This document shows, piece after piece, positions 13,616 through 19,881 of a DNA stretch of 19,881 nucleotides. The stretch covers positions 1 to 19,881 of the forward strand of contig CALNAU010000008.1 in NCBI GenBank assembly GCA_937874275.1, written 5' to 3'. A program made the translations under genes and the position numbers. The DNA is from an uncultured Clostridia bacterium (lineage in GTDB: Bacteria > Bacillota > Clostridia > Christensenellales > Aristaeellaceae). The notes beneath the pieces are model-generated. The model did not search any database. It saw only the letters and a list, made by a program, of their open reading frames with translations, and had not been told where the DNA came from. Positions within the stretch are counted from its first letter, which is position 1, and every line of letters begins with the position of its first letter.

Positions 13616-15139
13616 TCAGGCGTTCTCCTTCCTGCTGCCGGCCATGTAAAGGCCCAGCTCCTGCGCGGTGGCCTCCTTGCCGGCAAACTCGGCCACGATG
13701 CGGCCCTCAAAGATGACCAGAATGCGGTCCGCCAATTGGAATACCTCGTCCAGCTCCAGCGAGATGAGCAGCACCGCCTTGCCGCTATCGCGCTCTTTGA
13801 TCAGCTGTTCGTGGATGTACATGGTGGCGCCAACATCCAGGCCGCGGGTGGGCTGCACAGCAATGAGCACCTCGGGCTTGATGTCAATCTCCCGCGCGAT
13901 AATCGCCTTTTGCTGGTTGCCGCCCGACATGCTGCGGGACACCGTGTCCGGCCCCTGGGCCGAGCGGATGTCAAAGCGGGAGATCAAATCCTCCGCGTGC
14001 GCGCGCACCCGGTCAAAGCGGATGAATCCGTGCTGCTGCATCTCGGGCTTGTGGTAGTCCTTCAGCGCCAGGTTTTGCTGCAAATCGTAGTCCAGCACCA
14101 GGCCGTACTTATGCCTGTCCTCGGGGATGTGCCCCAGGCCCAGGTCGTTGCGGCGGCGGATGCTGTACTGCGTAATATCTTCCCCGTTCATCAGCACCTG
14201 GCCCGATTGCAGGGGCATCAGCCCGGTCAGCGCGTAGACCAGCTCGCTCTGCCCGTTGCCGTCGATGCCCGCGATGCACACAATCTCGCCCTGGTGCACG
14301 TCAAAGCTGACGCCGTCCACCGCCTTCTTGTTGTGGCGGCCGGCGACCGACAGGTCGCGCACCGACAGGGCAGCCTGGCCGGGGGCCTTCTCCTGCTTGT
14401 CCAGCACGAAGCTGATCTTGCGGCCCACCATCATCTCGGCCATCTGCTCGACCGTGGTATCGGCTACCTGTACCGTGCCCACATAGGCCCCCTTGCGCAG
14501 CACCGTCACCCGGTCGGCCACGGCCTTGATTTCGGCCAGCTTGTGGGTGATAAACAGGATGCTCTTGCCCTCCTGGGCCAGGCCCCGCATGATGTTCATC
14601 AGCTCGTCAATCTCCCGGGGTGTGAGCACGGCGGTGGGCTCGTCAAAGATGAGGATCTGGTTGTCGCGGTACAGCATCTTGAGGATTTCCACCCGCTGCT
14701 GCATGCCCACCGTGATGTCCTCGATGTGGGCATCCGGGTCGATGCTCAGGCCATACTGCCGGGACAGCCGCATCACCTTCTCCCGGGCCTCGTCCATCTT
14801 GAGCACACCGTGCTCGGTGGTTTCCACCCCCAGCACGATGTTCTCCAGCACCGTGAAATTATGCACCAGCTTGAAATGCTGGTGCACCATGCCGATGCCC
14901 AGGGCGTTGGCGTCGTTGGGGTTGCGCACCTGCACGGGCTTGCCGTCCTTGCGGATCTCTCCCCGGTCGGCCTGGTACAGGCCAAACAGGATGCTCATCA
15001 GCGTGGACTTGCCGGCGCCGTTTTCGCCCAGCAGGGCGTGAATCTCTCCCCGCCGCAGTTGCAGCGTGATGTCATCATTGGCGCGGATGCCGGGAAAATC
15101 CTTGGTGATGTGGAGCATTTCGATGATATAGTCTTGCAT
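13616..15139 (-). CDS. Nucleoside ABC transporter ATPase (NupO/YufO-like, two ABC domains)
   Basis: This 507-residue double ATPase powers the BMP-type importer. Domain 1 is intact: Walker A GENGAGKST near 37-45, Q-loop HQHFKL, signature VGMQQRVEILKML, Walker B ILIFDEPTAVL and a switch His in FITHK. Domain 2 is degenerate: its Walker A position reads GIDGNGQSE (Gln for Lys) and its Walker B reads LIAVQPTRGLDVGA, lacking the Asp-Glu pair, although the signature SGGNQQKAIIARE remains. I recall the same substitution pattern in YufO-type ATPases, which places it in the nucleoside rather than the sugar branch. The start at 15139 (MQDYIIEML) follows GGGAG at 4-5 nt. It is separated from the binding-protein gene by 113 nt containing a terminator-like hairpin. 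Confidence 0.92.
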   Translation of the reverse strand: MQDYIIEMLHITKDFPGIRANDDITLQLRRGEIHALLGENGAGKSTLMSILFGLYQADRGEIRKDGKPVQVRNPNDANALGIGMVHQHFKLVHNFTVLENIVLGVETTEHGVLKMDEAREKVMRLSRQYGLSIDPDAHIEDITVGMQQRVEILKMLYRDNQILIFDEPTAVLTPREIDELMNIMRGLAQEGKSILFITHKLAEIKAVADRVTVLRKGAYVGTVQVADTTVEQMAEMMVGRKISFVLDKQEKAPGQAALSVRDLSVAGRHNKKAVDGVSFDVHQGEIVCIAGIDGNGQSELVYALTGLMPLQSGQVLMNGEDITQYSIRRRNDLGLGHIPEDRHKYGLVLDYDLQQNLALKDYHKPEMQQHGFIRFDRVRAHAEDLISRFDIRSAQGPDTVSRSMSGGNQQKAIIAREIDIKPEVLIAVQPTRGLDVGATMYIHEQLIKERDSGKAVLLISLELDEVFQLADRILVIFEGRIVAEFAGKEATAQELGLYMAGSRKENA

Positions 15140-15170
15140 CGGTCTCCCTTTGTGCGTATCAGGTAAGTGG

Positions 15171-15199
15171 ATCATACTGAACGAAAGAGGAAATGTACA
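15171..15199 (-). promoter_or_regulatory. Weak candidate internal promoter before the nucleoside ATPase
   Basis: On the minus strand, TGTACA (complement of 15194-15199) and TATGAT (complement of 15171-15176) are 17 bp apart, just after the terminator hairpin. It would allow ATPase and permease expression independent of read-through. Confidence 0.3.
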
Positions 15200-15207
15200 T
15201 AAGTAGG

Positions 15208-15241
15208 AAAAAAGAGGGCTGCCCGCCCGGCGGACAGCCCT
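15208..15241 (-). terminator. Terminator-like hairpin after the BMP binding-protein gene
   Basis: On the minus strand AGGGCTGTCC pairs with GGGCAGCCCT (complements of 15232-15241 and 15215-15224; 10 bp with one G-U), 7-nt loop, followed by CTTTTTT. It begins 11 nt after the BMP stop codon. Inside an operon it would reduce transcription into the ATPase and permease genes, leaving excess binding protein. Confidence 0.75.
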
Positions 15242-15252
15242 GTGGGGTGTGA

Positions 15253-16329
15253 TTACTTAACCTCGTTCACCGTCATGGTCTCGACCGGAATCTCGGTCAC
15301 GCTGGCGATGTCGGTATCCTTGAGCAAGGTGATCTCGTGGGCCACCAGCTTGGCAAAGATGGCGTCATAGTCCGCCTGGTTGAAGGTCTTGAACTGGGAG
15401 GTGGCCATGGGCAGCGCAACGCCGTCGGAGGCCGCATCCATCACCAGCGCCTCGCCGCCGGGGAAGTTGCCGTCATAGTACTCGGTCAGGGTCTGGATAA
15501 CGGAGGGGGCCAGGCCCTTGGTGGCGGAGGTGATGACCGTCTTCTTGCTCTGGGCAGACTGGTCCACGTCCACGCCGATGACCTTGGCATCCGCTGCCTC
15601 GGCCGCCGCCATCACGCTGTTGCCCACGGCGCCGCCGCAGGCGAAGATGACTTCGATGCCGTCAGCATACCAGGAGGCCGCCCGGCTCTGCGCCTCGGGG
15701 GTGGCCTCAAAGCCGCCGGTGTAGTGGTAGTTCATCTGCAGGTCCTTAATGCCCAGCTCGTTGGCCGCGTATTCCGCGCCCTGCACGAAGCCGTAGCCAA
15801 AGCGGATGACCGCGGGCACCGCCATGCCGCCCATGAAGCCCAGCTTGGTGTAGCCGTCCTTCACCGCCGCGTAGCCAGCCAGGAAACCGGCCTGCTCCTC
15901 AGCGTACACGATGCCAACAGCATTCTTCTCGGTGCGGTATTCGGGGCCGGTGGCCTTGCTCCAGTCGCCATCGTTGGGGTTGCCGTCGATGAGGATGAAG
16001 CTGACGTCCGGATACATATCCTGGGCCTGGAAGATCGGCTGCTCAAACAGGAAGCCGGGGGTGACAACCACCTTGGCGCCGGCATTGACCGCCTGCTCAA
16101 TCATGTCCAGGTATACTTCGGTGGACTGGGCGGTGGGCTGATAGTAGTTGTAGGTCTTGCCGTTCTTTTCGGCGAACTCGACGATGCCTTCCCAGGTGCC
16201 CTGGTTGAAGGATTTGTCATCGATGGTGCCGATATCGGTTACCATGGCGATTTCGTAGGTCTCAGCGGCAAACACGCCAAAGGGCAGCGCCAGCGCGAGC
16301 ACCAGCATCAGGGTCAGGAATTTCTTCAT
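15253..16329 (-). CDS. BMP-family nucleoside-type substrate-binding protein (NupN/PnrA-like)
   Basis: This extracytoplasmic receptor for the adjacent ABC importer has 358 residues, the usual length. The family mark MVTDIGTIDDKSFNQGTWEG begins at residue 29, followed by NYYQPTAQS, VVTPGFLFEQ and FILIDGNPN. VGIVYAEEQAGFLAGYAA is the conserved central block, and the later IFACGGAVGNS and VIGVDVDQSAQ hinge segments match BMP proteins. The signal peptide is residues 1-22 with cleavage near FAA-ET. Unlike most BMP proteins it has no lipobox cysteine. The start at 16329 is set by TAGGAGG 7 nt upstream and a good promoter. BMP proteins bind purine nucleosides in PnrA and NupN; specificity here is inferred. 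It leads the operon and is separated from the ATPase by a terminator-like hairpin. Confidence 0.93.
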   Translation of the reverse strand: MKKFLTLMLVLALALPFGVFAAETYEIAMVTDIGTIDDKSFNQGTWEGIVEFAEKNGKTYNYYQPTAQSTEVYLDMIEQAVNAGAKVVVTPGFLFEQPIFQAQDMYPDVSFILIDGNPNDGDWSKATGPEYRTEKNAVGIVYAEEQAGFLAGYAAVKDGYTKLGFMGGMAVPAVIRFGYGFVQGAEYAANELGIKDLQMNYHYTGGFEATPEAQSRAASWYADGIEVIFACGGAVGNSVMAAAEAADAKVIGVDVDQSAQSKKTVITSATKGLAPSVIQTLTEYYDGNFPGGEALVMDAASDGVALPMATSQFKTFNQADYDAIFAKLVAHEITLLKDTDIASVTEIPVETMTVNEVK

Positions 16330-16353
16330 GGGGTTTCCTCCTATTAATTGTTC

Positions 16354-16381
16354 TGAACCAAAGTGGGGTTGTTATGGTTCA
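16354..16381. promoter_or_regulatory. Inverted repeat at the BMP transcription start
   Basis: TGAACC (16354-16359) and GGTTCA (16376-16381) are perfect inverted arms 16 bp apart, placed just downstream of the BMP -10 box. A regulator site is possible; none is known to me for this family. Confidence 0.3.
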
Positions 16382-16409
16382 TTATAGCAAAAGAGTATCC
16401 CCAGTTCAA
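16381..16409 (-). promoter_or_regulatory. Sigma-A promoter of the BMP/nucleoside transporter operon
   Basis: On the minus strand TTGAAC (complement of 16404-16409) and a perfect TATAAT (complement of 16381-16386) are 17 bp apart, about 50 nt upstream of the start codon. It stands back-to-back with the rsgA promoter, the two -35 boxes being 31 bp apart. Confidence 0.75.
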
Positions 16410-16440
16410 GACTGCCTTAAACGATAGGGCTTGAAAATCG

Positions 16441-16469
16441 TTGACTTATCATATGAATCGGGCTATAAT
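16441..16469 (+). promoter_or_regulatory. Sigma-A promoter of the rsgA leader transcript
   Basis: TTGACT (16441-16446), a 17-bp spacer and a perfect TATAAT (16464-16469) make this the strongest promoter match in the window. It predicts a leader of about 155 nt before rsgA, starting near 16476. Confidence 0.8.
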
Positions 16470-16508
16470 GCGCCTATTCTATGAAAGAAAGGGCGGTGCG
16501 GATCAAGT

Positions 16509-16553
16509 ATGAAAAAAGCGAAGAAGGCTCTGTCCGCATGGCTCCCGGCATAG
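16509..16553 (+). CDS. Possible 14-residue leader peptide in the rsgA leader
   Basis: ATG at 16509 opens a short ORF reading MKKAKKALSAWLPA and ending in TAG at 16551-16553. The ribosome binding site is weak (GGA about 6 nt upstream). Codons 12-14 are the 5' strand of the antiterminator stem, so a ribosome reaching the stop codon would block that stem and favour the terminator. A ribosome held near the start would leave it free. The coding status is uncertain; the placement is what makes it noteworthy. Confidence 0.35.
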   Translation: MKKAKKALSAWLPA

Positions 16554-16579
16554 CGGATTATCCGGCCAGTGTGCCCATG

Positions 16580-16613
16580 GCGTCCGGGAGATAAATCGAC
16601 CGGCGCTTTTTTT
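16580..16613 (+). terminator. Intrinsic terminator in the rsgA leader
   Basis: The stem GCGTCCGG (16580-16587) with CCGGCGC (16600-16606), one bulged T and a 12-nt loop, is followed directly by seven T (16607-16613). It lies upstream of, not after, a gene, so it must be conditional if rsgA is expressed from the leader promoter. After read-through, GGCGC/GCGCC (16602-16618) and CCCT/AGGG (16617-16627, covering the rsgA ribosome binding site) could form. Confidence 0.6.
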
Positions 16614-16631
16614 GCGCCCTGAAAGGGTATG

Positions 16632-17558
16632 ATGACCACCTATCAAGGCATTGTTTGCGCGCAGCACCGCGGCGCTTTTCGCGTGTGGCTACCGCAGGAA
16701 AACCTGGACCTCTCCGCCGCCCCCTCGGGCGGCCTGCGAAGACTGCTCGAACAACAGCAGACCGCGCTGGTTACCGGCGACCGGGTCGCCCTGGACCGGG
16801 CGACCGACACGGGCGGCGCGGCGCGCATTGTTTCGATGGCGCCCCGCACCAGCGTGCTCAGCCGCGTGGAGGCCGGGCGCAGGGGCAAGCCCCAGCCGAT
16901 GGTCGCCAATGTGGACATGGCGCTGATCTGCACCTCCTTGAACGACGAATTCAACCCAAAGCGCCTGGACCGGTACCTGGCGATGAGCGACGGCGCGGGC
17001 ATGCCCGCCGTGTTGCTGCTCACCAAGGCCGACCTGGCCCCCGAGCCCGAAAAATGGCTGGCGCCCCTGCGGGCGCTGCGCCCGCCCAGGGCGATGATTA
17101 TCGTTTCTGCCCACACCGGCCAGGGCATCGATGAATTGCGCCGCCTGCTGCATGGCCAGCGGGCCGTGCTGCTGGGCTCGTCGGGCGTGGGCAAATCCTC
17201 CCTCATCAACGCGCTGCTGGATGAGCAGCGCCTGCGCACGGCCCACACCAGTGCCTATCTGGACAAGGGCCGCCACACCACTACAACCAGAGAGCTGATT
17301 CCCCTGACGGGCGGCGGCTTTCTGATTGACACCCCCGGCATGCGGGAGCTGAAGCTGTATGACAGCGATGCCGACGCTGCCTTTGAAGACATCACGGCGC
17401 TGGCAACAGGATGCCGCTTCGGCGACTGCCAGCACGGTTGCGAGCCCGGCTGCGCTGTGCGCGCCGCGGTGGAGGCCGGGCAACTGTCCGCCATACGGCT
17501 GGATAGCTACCGCAAGCTGCGCCTCGAACAGGCGAACCTGAAGCAGCACCGGCCATGA
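16632..17558 (+). CDS. rsgA: Ribosome small-subunit-dependent GTPase A
   Basis: RsgA (YjeQ/YloQ) is a circularly permuted GTPase that checks late maturation of the 30S subunit. The 308-residue protein has an N-terminal OB-fold region, then the G motifs in permuted order: G4 TKAD at 131-134, G5 SAHTG at 159-163, G1 GSSGVGKS at 182-189, G2 in GRHTTTTRE from 213, and G3 DTPG at 233-236. A C-terminal zinc site is formed by Cys261, Cys266, His268 and Cys274. Length is close to B. subtilis RsgA. ATGs at 16629 and 16632 are both possible; AAAGGG lies 1 nt and 4 nt before them, so I prefer the second. The ribosome binding site can itself pair with CCCT just upstream. It is preceded by an attenuator-like leader and stands alone, ending at a bidirectional terminator. 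Confidence 0.94.
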   Translation: MTTYQGIVCAQHRGAFRVWLPQENLDLSAAPSGGLRRLLEQQQTALVTGDRVALDRATDTGGAARIVSMAPRTSVLSRVEAGRRGKPQPMVANVDMALICTSLNDEFNPKRLDRYLAMSDGAGMPAVLLLTKADLAPEPEKWLAPLRALRPPRAMIIVSAHTGQGIDELRRLLHGQRAVLLGSSGVGKSSLINALLDEQRLRTAHTSAYLDKGRHTTTTRELIPLTGGGFLIDTPGMRELKLYDSDADAAFEDITALATGCRFGDCQHGCEPGCAVRAAVEAGQLSAIRLDSYRKLRLEQANLKQHRP

Positions 17559-17591
17559 CCATTTGATTCACTTCCATTACGCATCGACATG

Positions 17592-17644
17592 AAAAGCCGC
17601 CCCTGTGCAGACGATACGCTGCGCAGGGGCGGTGCTTCTGTTTT
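17592..17644. terminator. Bidirectional terminator between rsgA and the cysteine desulfidase-type gene
   Basis: CCGCCCCTG (17597-17605) pairs with CAGGGGCGG (17624-17632), extended inward by GCAG/CTGC (17607-17610 and 17619-17622). On the plus strand a T-rich CTTCTGTTTT follows; on the minus strand CTTTTC follows. It serves both convergent genes. Confidence 0.8.
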
Positions 17645-17653
17645 GCTATTCGT

Positions 17654-18943
17654 TTATCCTGCTGCTTCGGGCCTGGGCGCGCAGCCGTAGAGCATGGTCT
17701 CCAGAATCTGGTCGTCGGTCTCCTTCATGCCCTCGCGCGCCACACGGGCGACGTTGCGGATGGTTTCATCGGCGGTGCGGCCACACAGGCCCTGCCCCTC
17801 GGGCAGCAGGCGGCCTCGCTTGGTCATCTCCAGCGCCAGCAGGGCGTTATCCAGCGATACGGATATCTTGGTGGCGCAGGAGGCCTTGGCCCCATCGCAC
17901 AGGATGCCGCCGGAGGTGAGCAGCGTATTGCTGATGACCGAGCCAATCTGCTCCTCCCCCATGCCCTGCAGCCAGGCCAGCCCGGCGCCCGCGGCAGCGG
18001 CGGCGCTGACCACACCGCAGAAGGCGGAGAGTTTGCCGATGAGCCGCTTGATGTAGATGGCCATGAGGTTTGATATCACCAGCGCCCGGCGCAGCCGGTC
18101 GCGGTCTACCCCCATATCCTGCGCGTAGATAATCAGCGGCAGGCTGACCGTCATGCCCTGGTTGCCCGAGCCCGAGTTGATGACCACCGGTCGCGAGCAG
18201 CCGGCCATGCGCGCGTCGGACCCGGCGGCCGCGTAGGCACGGATGCGCGCGCGGCTGTCATCGGGATAGGTCTCCACCAGCGTGCGGCCGACGCTGGCGC
18301 CCCAGTCGTTATCCATGCCCTCGCGGGCAATGACGTAGTTGTCGTCCGCCTGCTTGTCAAGGCGGGCGGTCAGCTCCGCCTCGGCGTCAAAATCAAGCGC
18401 CTTGGCGTAGGCCAGGATGCTATCCACCGAGAAGCCCTCGGCCGCGTCCGCCTGAGCGGCGGCCATGTCATCGGCGGTGGGCATCATGTCCTGCCCGTTT
18501 TTCTTCAGCGCCGTCACGCGGTTGTGGGCGCCTGCGATGGTGGCCTCGGCCTCGTCCTCGCCCGCTGTCGCCACCACACGGATGTACAGGTTATCCACGC
18601 CCTTGGCATGGCTGACCTGCACACAGCCCGCGTCAATGCACGCAGCCGCGCGGGCAATAGCCTGCGGCGTCATGGAGGTCAGCACTTCCAGCCCCAGGGC
18701 GGCGTTGCCGCCAAAGCACCCGGCAGCGCCCGCCGCCGCGATGCCGGCCATGCCACCGGTGTTGGGCACCACCACGCTCTGGGTGTTTTTGATGACATTG
18801 CCGCTGCAATAGATGTGCAGGCGCTCGGGCTCCTTGCCCAGCAGCTCACGGGCCTTGGCCGCGCACAGCGCGATGGCGATGGGCTCGGTACAGCCCAGGG
18901 CGGGCACCATTTCCTTGAGGAGAATCTCGCGATAGTCGTTCAC
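17654..18943 (-). CDS. cyuA: L-cysteine desulfidase / L-serine dehydratase alpha-like iron-sulfur enzyme (UPF0597, CyuA/YhaM family)
   Basis: Members bind a [4Fe-4S] cluster and degrade L-cysteine to pyruvate, ammonia and sulfide, or act on serine. The 429-residue length is normal. Conserved features include PALGCTEPIAIAL at 14-26 with the hallmark Cys18, NVIKNTQSVVVPNTG near 49-63, SDARMAGCSRPVVINSGSGNQGMTVSLPL in the middle, and the cysteine-bearing SAFCGVVSAA and ILCDGAKASCATK, which together can supply the cluster ligands. The start codon is GTG at 18943, 6 nt after AAGGAG. A closer-looking ATG upstream is out of frame and meets TGA at once. It is the last gene of a minus-strand set after the GNAT and YhhN genes. 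The choice between cysteine and serine as substrate is not settled by sequence. Confidence 0.88.
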   Translation of the reverse strand: MNDYREILLKEMVPALGCTEPIAIALCAAKARELLGKEPERLHIYCSGNVIKNTQSVVVPNTGGMAGIAAAGAAGCFGGNAALGLEVLTSMTPQAIARAAACIDAGCVQVSHAKGVDNLYIRVVATAGEDEAEATIAGAHNRVTALKKNGQDMMPTADDMAAAQADAAEGFSVDSILAYAKALDFDAEAELTARLDKQADDNYVIAREGMDNDWGASVGRTLVETYPDDSRARIRAYAAAGSDARMAGCSRPVVINSGSGNQGMTVSLPLIIYAQDMGVDRDRLRRALVISNLMAIYIKRLIGKLSAFCGVVSAAAAAGAGLAWLQGMGEEQIGSVISNTLLTSGGILCDGAKASCATKISVSLDNALLALEMTKRGRLLPEGQGLCGRTADETIRNVARVAREGMKETDDQILETMLYGCAPRPEAAG

Positions 18944-18970
18944 AGCATGCTCCTTGACAAAGCGTTGATG

Positions 18971-19618
18971 TTAAAACAGCGTGGACAGCGCCAGCAGGTA
19001 CTGGGCACTGTAGTACAGCAGGATGCAGGCGGCGTCATTCACCCGGCCTGCCGGGCGCACAAAGCGATAAAAAATCAGCGAATCGCTGATCACAAACAAC
19101 ACGGCGCCGATGGCCGTCATGGGCCGTAGGCCAATCGCCAGGGCCAGCATGGCCGAAATCACCGCCCCATACAGCTGGAAGGGGAGCACCGGCTCGGTCA
19201 TATGGGCGGCCAGGCGGCGGCCCGCCAGCAGCACCACCAGCAGAAGCACCACATACACCGCGATGCTCACCGGCTGCACGGGCGCCAGCAGCAGGAAGGC
19301 CGTGATGTAGCACGCGTGCCCCAGAGCAAACACCACCATGCCCAGGCGAAAGTGCAAATCCAGCGCCACATCGGCCGCGGCGCACACCACCAGCCCGGCA
19401 AACAGCCACCAGTGCCCGGGGTGGCCAGAGCGGCTTGCCCCGTAGAGCGCCAGCATGGCCGCCAGCAAGGTGGTGCCGCCCTTGAGCAGCAGCACCGTGC
19501 CCTGCCGGTAGCGGCCCGGCTGCTTGCCCAGCTGATAGCCCAGCCCGGTCGCCGTCATGGCGACCAGCGCACATAGGGCCACCAGGGGATGCGCGGCGGG
19601 TTCAACCGCCGCCGTCAA
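18971..19618 (-). CDS. YhhN/TMEM86-family membrane protein (lysoplasmalogenase-like)
   Basis: This 215-residue integral membrane protein has about seven to eight hydrophobic spans. Family features are the LLKGGTTLLAAMLALYG block near 44-60, CAAADVALDLHFRLGMVVFALGHACYITAFLL near 78-109 with the conserved D-x(3)-D and the GHxxYI motif, and GAVLFVISDSLIFYRFV near 171-187. Animal TMEM86 proteins hydrolyse the vinyl-ether bond of lysoplasmalogens, and bacterial YhhN members are thought to be related enzymes. Plasmalogens occur in many anaerobic Clostridia, which would fit, but activity here is inferred. The start is probably TTG at 19618, overlapping the upstream stop in a TTGA arrangement with AGGA about 9 nt before. 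The next ATG (19558) would remove part of the first membrane span. Confidence 0.75.
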   Translation of the reverse strand: MTAAVEPAAHPLVALCALVAMTATGLGYQLGKQPGRYRQGTVLLLKGGTTLLAAMLALYGASRSGHPGHWWLFAGLVVCAAADVALDLHFRLGMVVFALGHACYITAFLLLAPVQPVSIAVYVVLLLVVLLAGRRLAAHMTEPVLPFQLYGAVISAMLALAIGLRPMTAIGAVLFVISDSLIFYRFVRPAGRVNDAACILLYYSAQYLLALSTLF

Positions 19619-19881
19619 ACGATAACGTCCTGATACTTGTCGTTCGTCTCAAACTGTTTGCGGGCGTAGCTGCACGTGGCGGACAGCTTTTTGCCCTCTT
19701 TGCGCGCCAGGTCGGCCACAGCGTCCAGCAGTTTCTCGGCCATGCCCTGGCCGCGCAGGCTGCCATCCACAAAGGTATGGCTGACCGACCAGCGGTTCTC
19801 GCCCACGTTTTCAAAGGTAATCTCGGCCTGGGGCTTGTTTGCGTCGCCCAGGTAGAAGCGGTTGCCATCGCGTGTGAACAT
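19615..19881 (-). CDS. Short GNAT-fold N-acetyltransferase (YjdJ-like, COG2388 type)
   Basis: This 88-residue protein belongs to the compact GNAT family with an acetyl-CoA-binding core. It has a beta-strand start (NRFYLGD), AEITFENVGENRWSVSHTFVDGSLRGQGMAEKLLDAV at about 19-54 with the RGQGMA acyl-CoA phosphate loop near 43-48, and the closing CSYARKQFETNDKYQDVI block typical of the family. The ATG uses the very last bases of the window, so the start is plausible by length (family about 90-95 residues) but its ribosome binding site cannot be seen and a longer N-terminus is possible. It overlaps the YhhN gene start. The substrate of these small enzymes is generally unknown. Confidence 0.82.
   Translation of the reverse strand: MFTRDGNRFYLGDANKPQAEITFENVGENRWSVSHTFVDGSLRGQGMAEKLLDAVADLARKEGKKLSATCSYARKQFETNDKYQDVIV

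Larger units (their letters stand above)
16496..16613 (+). promoter_or_regulatory. Attenuator-like structured leader of rsgA (antiterminator/terminator pair)
   Basis: Three stems can be read. Stem A pairs TGCGGA (16497-16502) with TCCGCA (16533-16538), plus a G-U. Stem B pairs CTCCCGG (16542-16548) with CCGGGAG (16584-16590) and encloses two small hairpins, CGGA/TCCG (16554-16564) and GCCA/TGGC (16565-16581). Stem C pairs GCGTCCGG (16580-16587, one bulged T) with CCGGCGC (16600-16606) and is followed by seven T. B and C share bases 16584-16587, so they exclude each other, the standard design of a transcription attenuator. I could not match it to a riboswitch class I know. The sensed signal is unknown; translation of the short internal ORF is one candidate. 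Confidence 0.6.

Noticed and set aside
13616..15139. Damaged second ATP site in the nucleoside ATPase as a sign of a pseudogene
   Set aside because: I recall the same Lys-to-Gln and missing Asp-Glu pattern in YufO-type ATPases; the frame is intact and domain 1 is complete.
13322..15166. 614-codon plus-strand open frame opposite the nucleoside ATPase and permease
   Set aside because: It is a shadow of high-GC minus-strand genes: the translation is rich in His, Gln, Val and Gly with no recognisable domain, whereas the opposite strand encodes clear ABC proteins.
16485..16505. T-box antiterminator-like string in the rsgA leader (AGGGCGGTGCGG)
   Set aside because: It lacks the TGG bulge needed to pair with a tRNA acceptor end, lies too near the transcription start for a specifier stem, and is not adjacent to the terminator.
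1..19881. Mobile elements, CRISPR arrays, tRNA or rRNA genes
   Set aside because: I looked for transposase or integrase motifs, regularly spaced repeats and cloverleaf-like segments and found none that I could support.

Overview
The window is GC-rich (roughly 60% by eye) and densely packed. I read it as a chromosomal segment of an anaerobic Clostridia-type Firmicute, possibly Christensenellales-like. The support is strong AGGAGG-type ribosome binding sites, sigma-A-like promoters with 17-bp spacers, citrate lyase genes, a BMP/NupOPQ-type nucleoside importer and an internalin-like secreted LRR protein. The taxon is inference. The two solute-binding proteins and the LRR protein have Ala-X-Ala signal peptides and no lipobox cysteine.

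Left block, minus strand (8424 down to 1): a malic-enzyme family protein, an AEC-type organic-acid permease, a small P-loop kinase-like protein, then citrate lyase gamma, beta and alpha (citD, citE, citF). Together they look like a citrate/malate fermentation locus: a possible uptake carrier, cleavage of citrate to acetate and oxaloacetate, and decarboxylation of oxaloacetate or malate to pyruvate. The ligase and prosthetic-group genes (citC, citX, citG) are not here. A promoter with an operator-like dyad lies at the end of the kinase frame just before citD. The kinase frame has no stop codon and runs straight into citD. Behind its own promoter follows an RbsA/RbsC/RbsB-type sugar ABC operon, whose binding protein is cut by the window edge.

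Middle, plus strand (8735-10235): a secreted LRR protein, a terminator and a VOC (glyoxalase-fold) protein. They converge on an mscS channel gene read from the minus strand.

Nucleoside-importer block, minus strand (16329 down to 11182): BMP-family binding protein, a terminator-like hairpin, a double ATPase, two permeases and a TfoX-N-domain protein. The operon ends at a terminator before mscS.

Right block: rsgA on the plus strand, divergent from the BMP gene. Its leader contains a 14-codon ORF and mutually exclusive antiterminator and terminator stems, the terminator ending in seven T. This attenuator-like leader is the most interesting non-coding structure in the window. rsgA converges, through a bidirectional terminator, on a minus-strand set: a GNAT-like acetyltransferase, a YhhN/TMEM86 membrane protein and an iron-sulfur L-cysteine desulfidase/L-serine dehydratase-type enzyme.

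I saw no tRNA or rRNA genes, CRISPR arrays, insertion sequences or phage genes.
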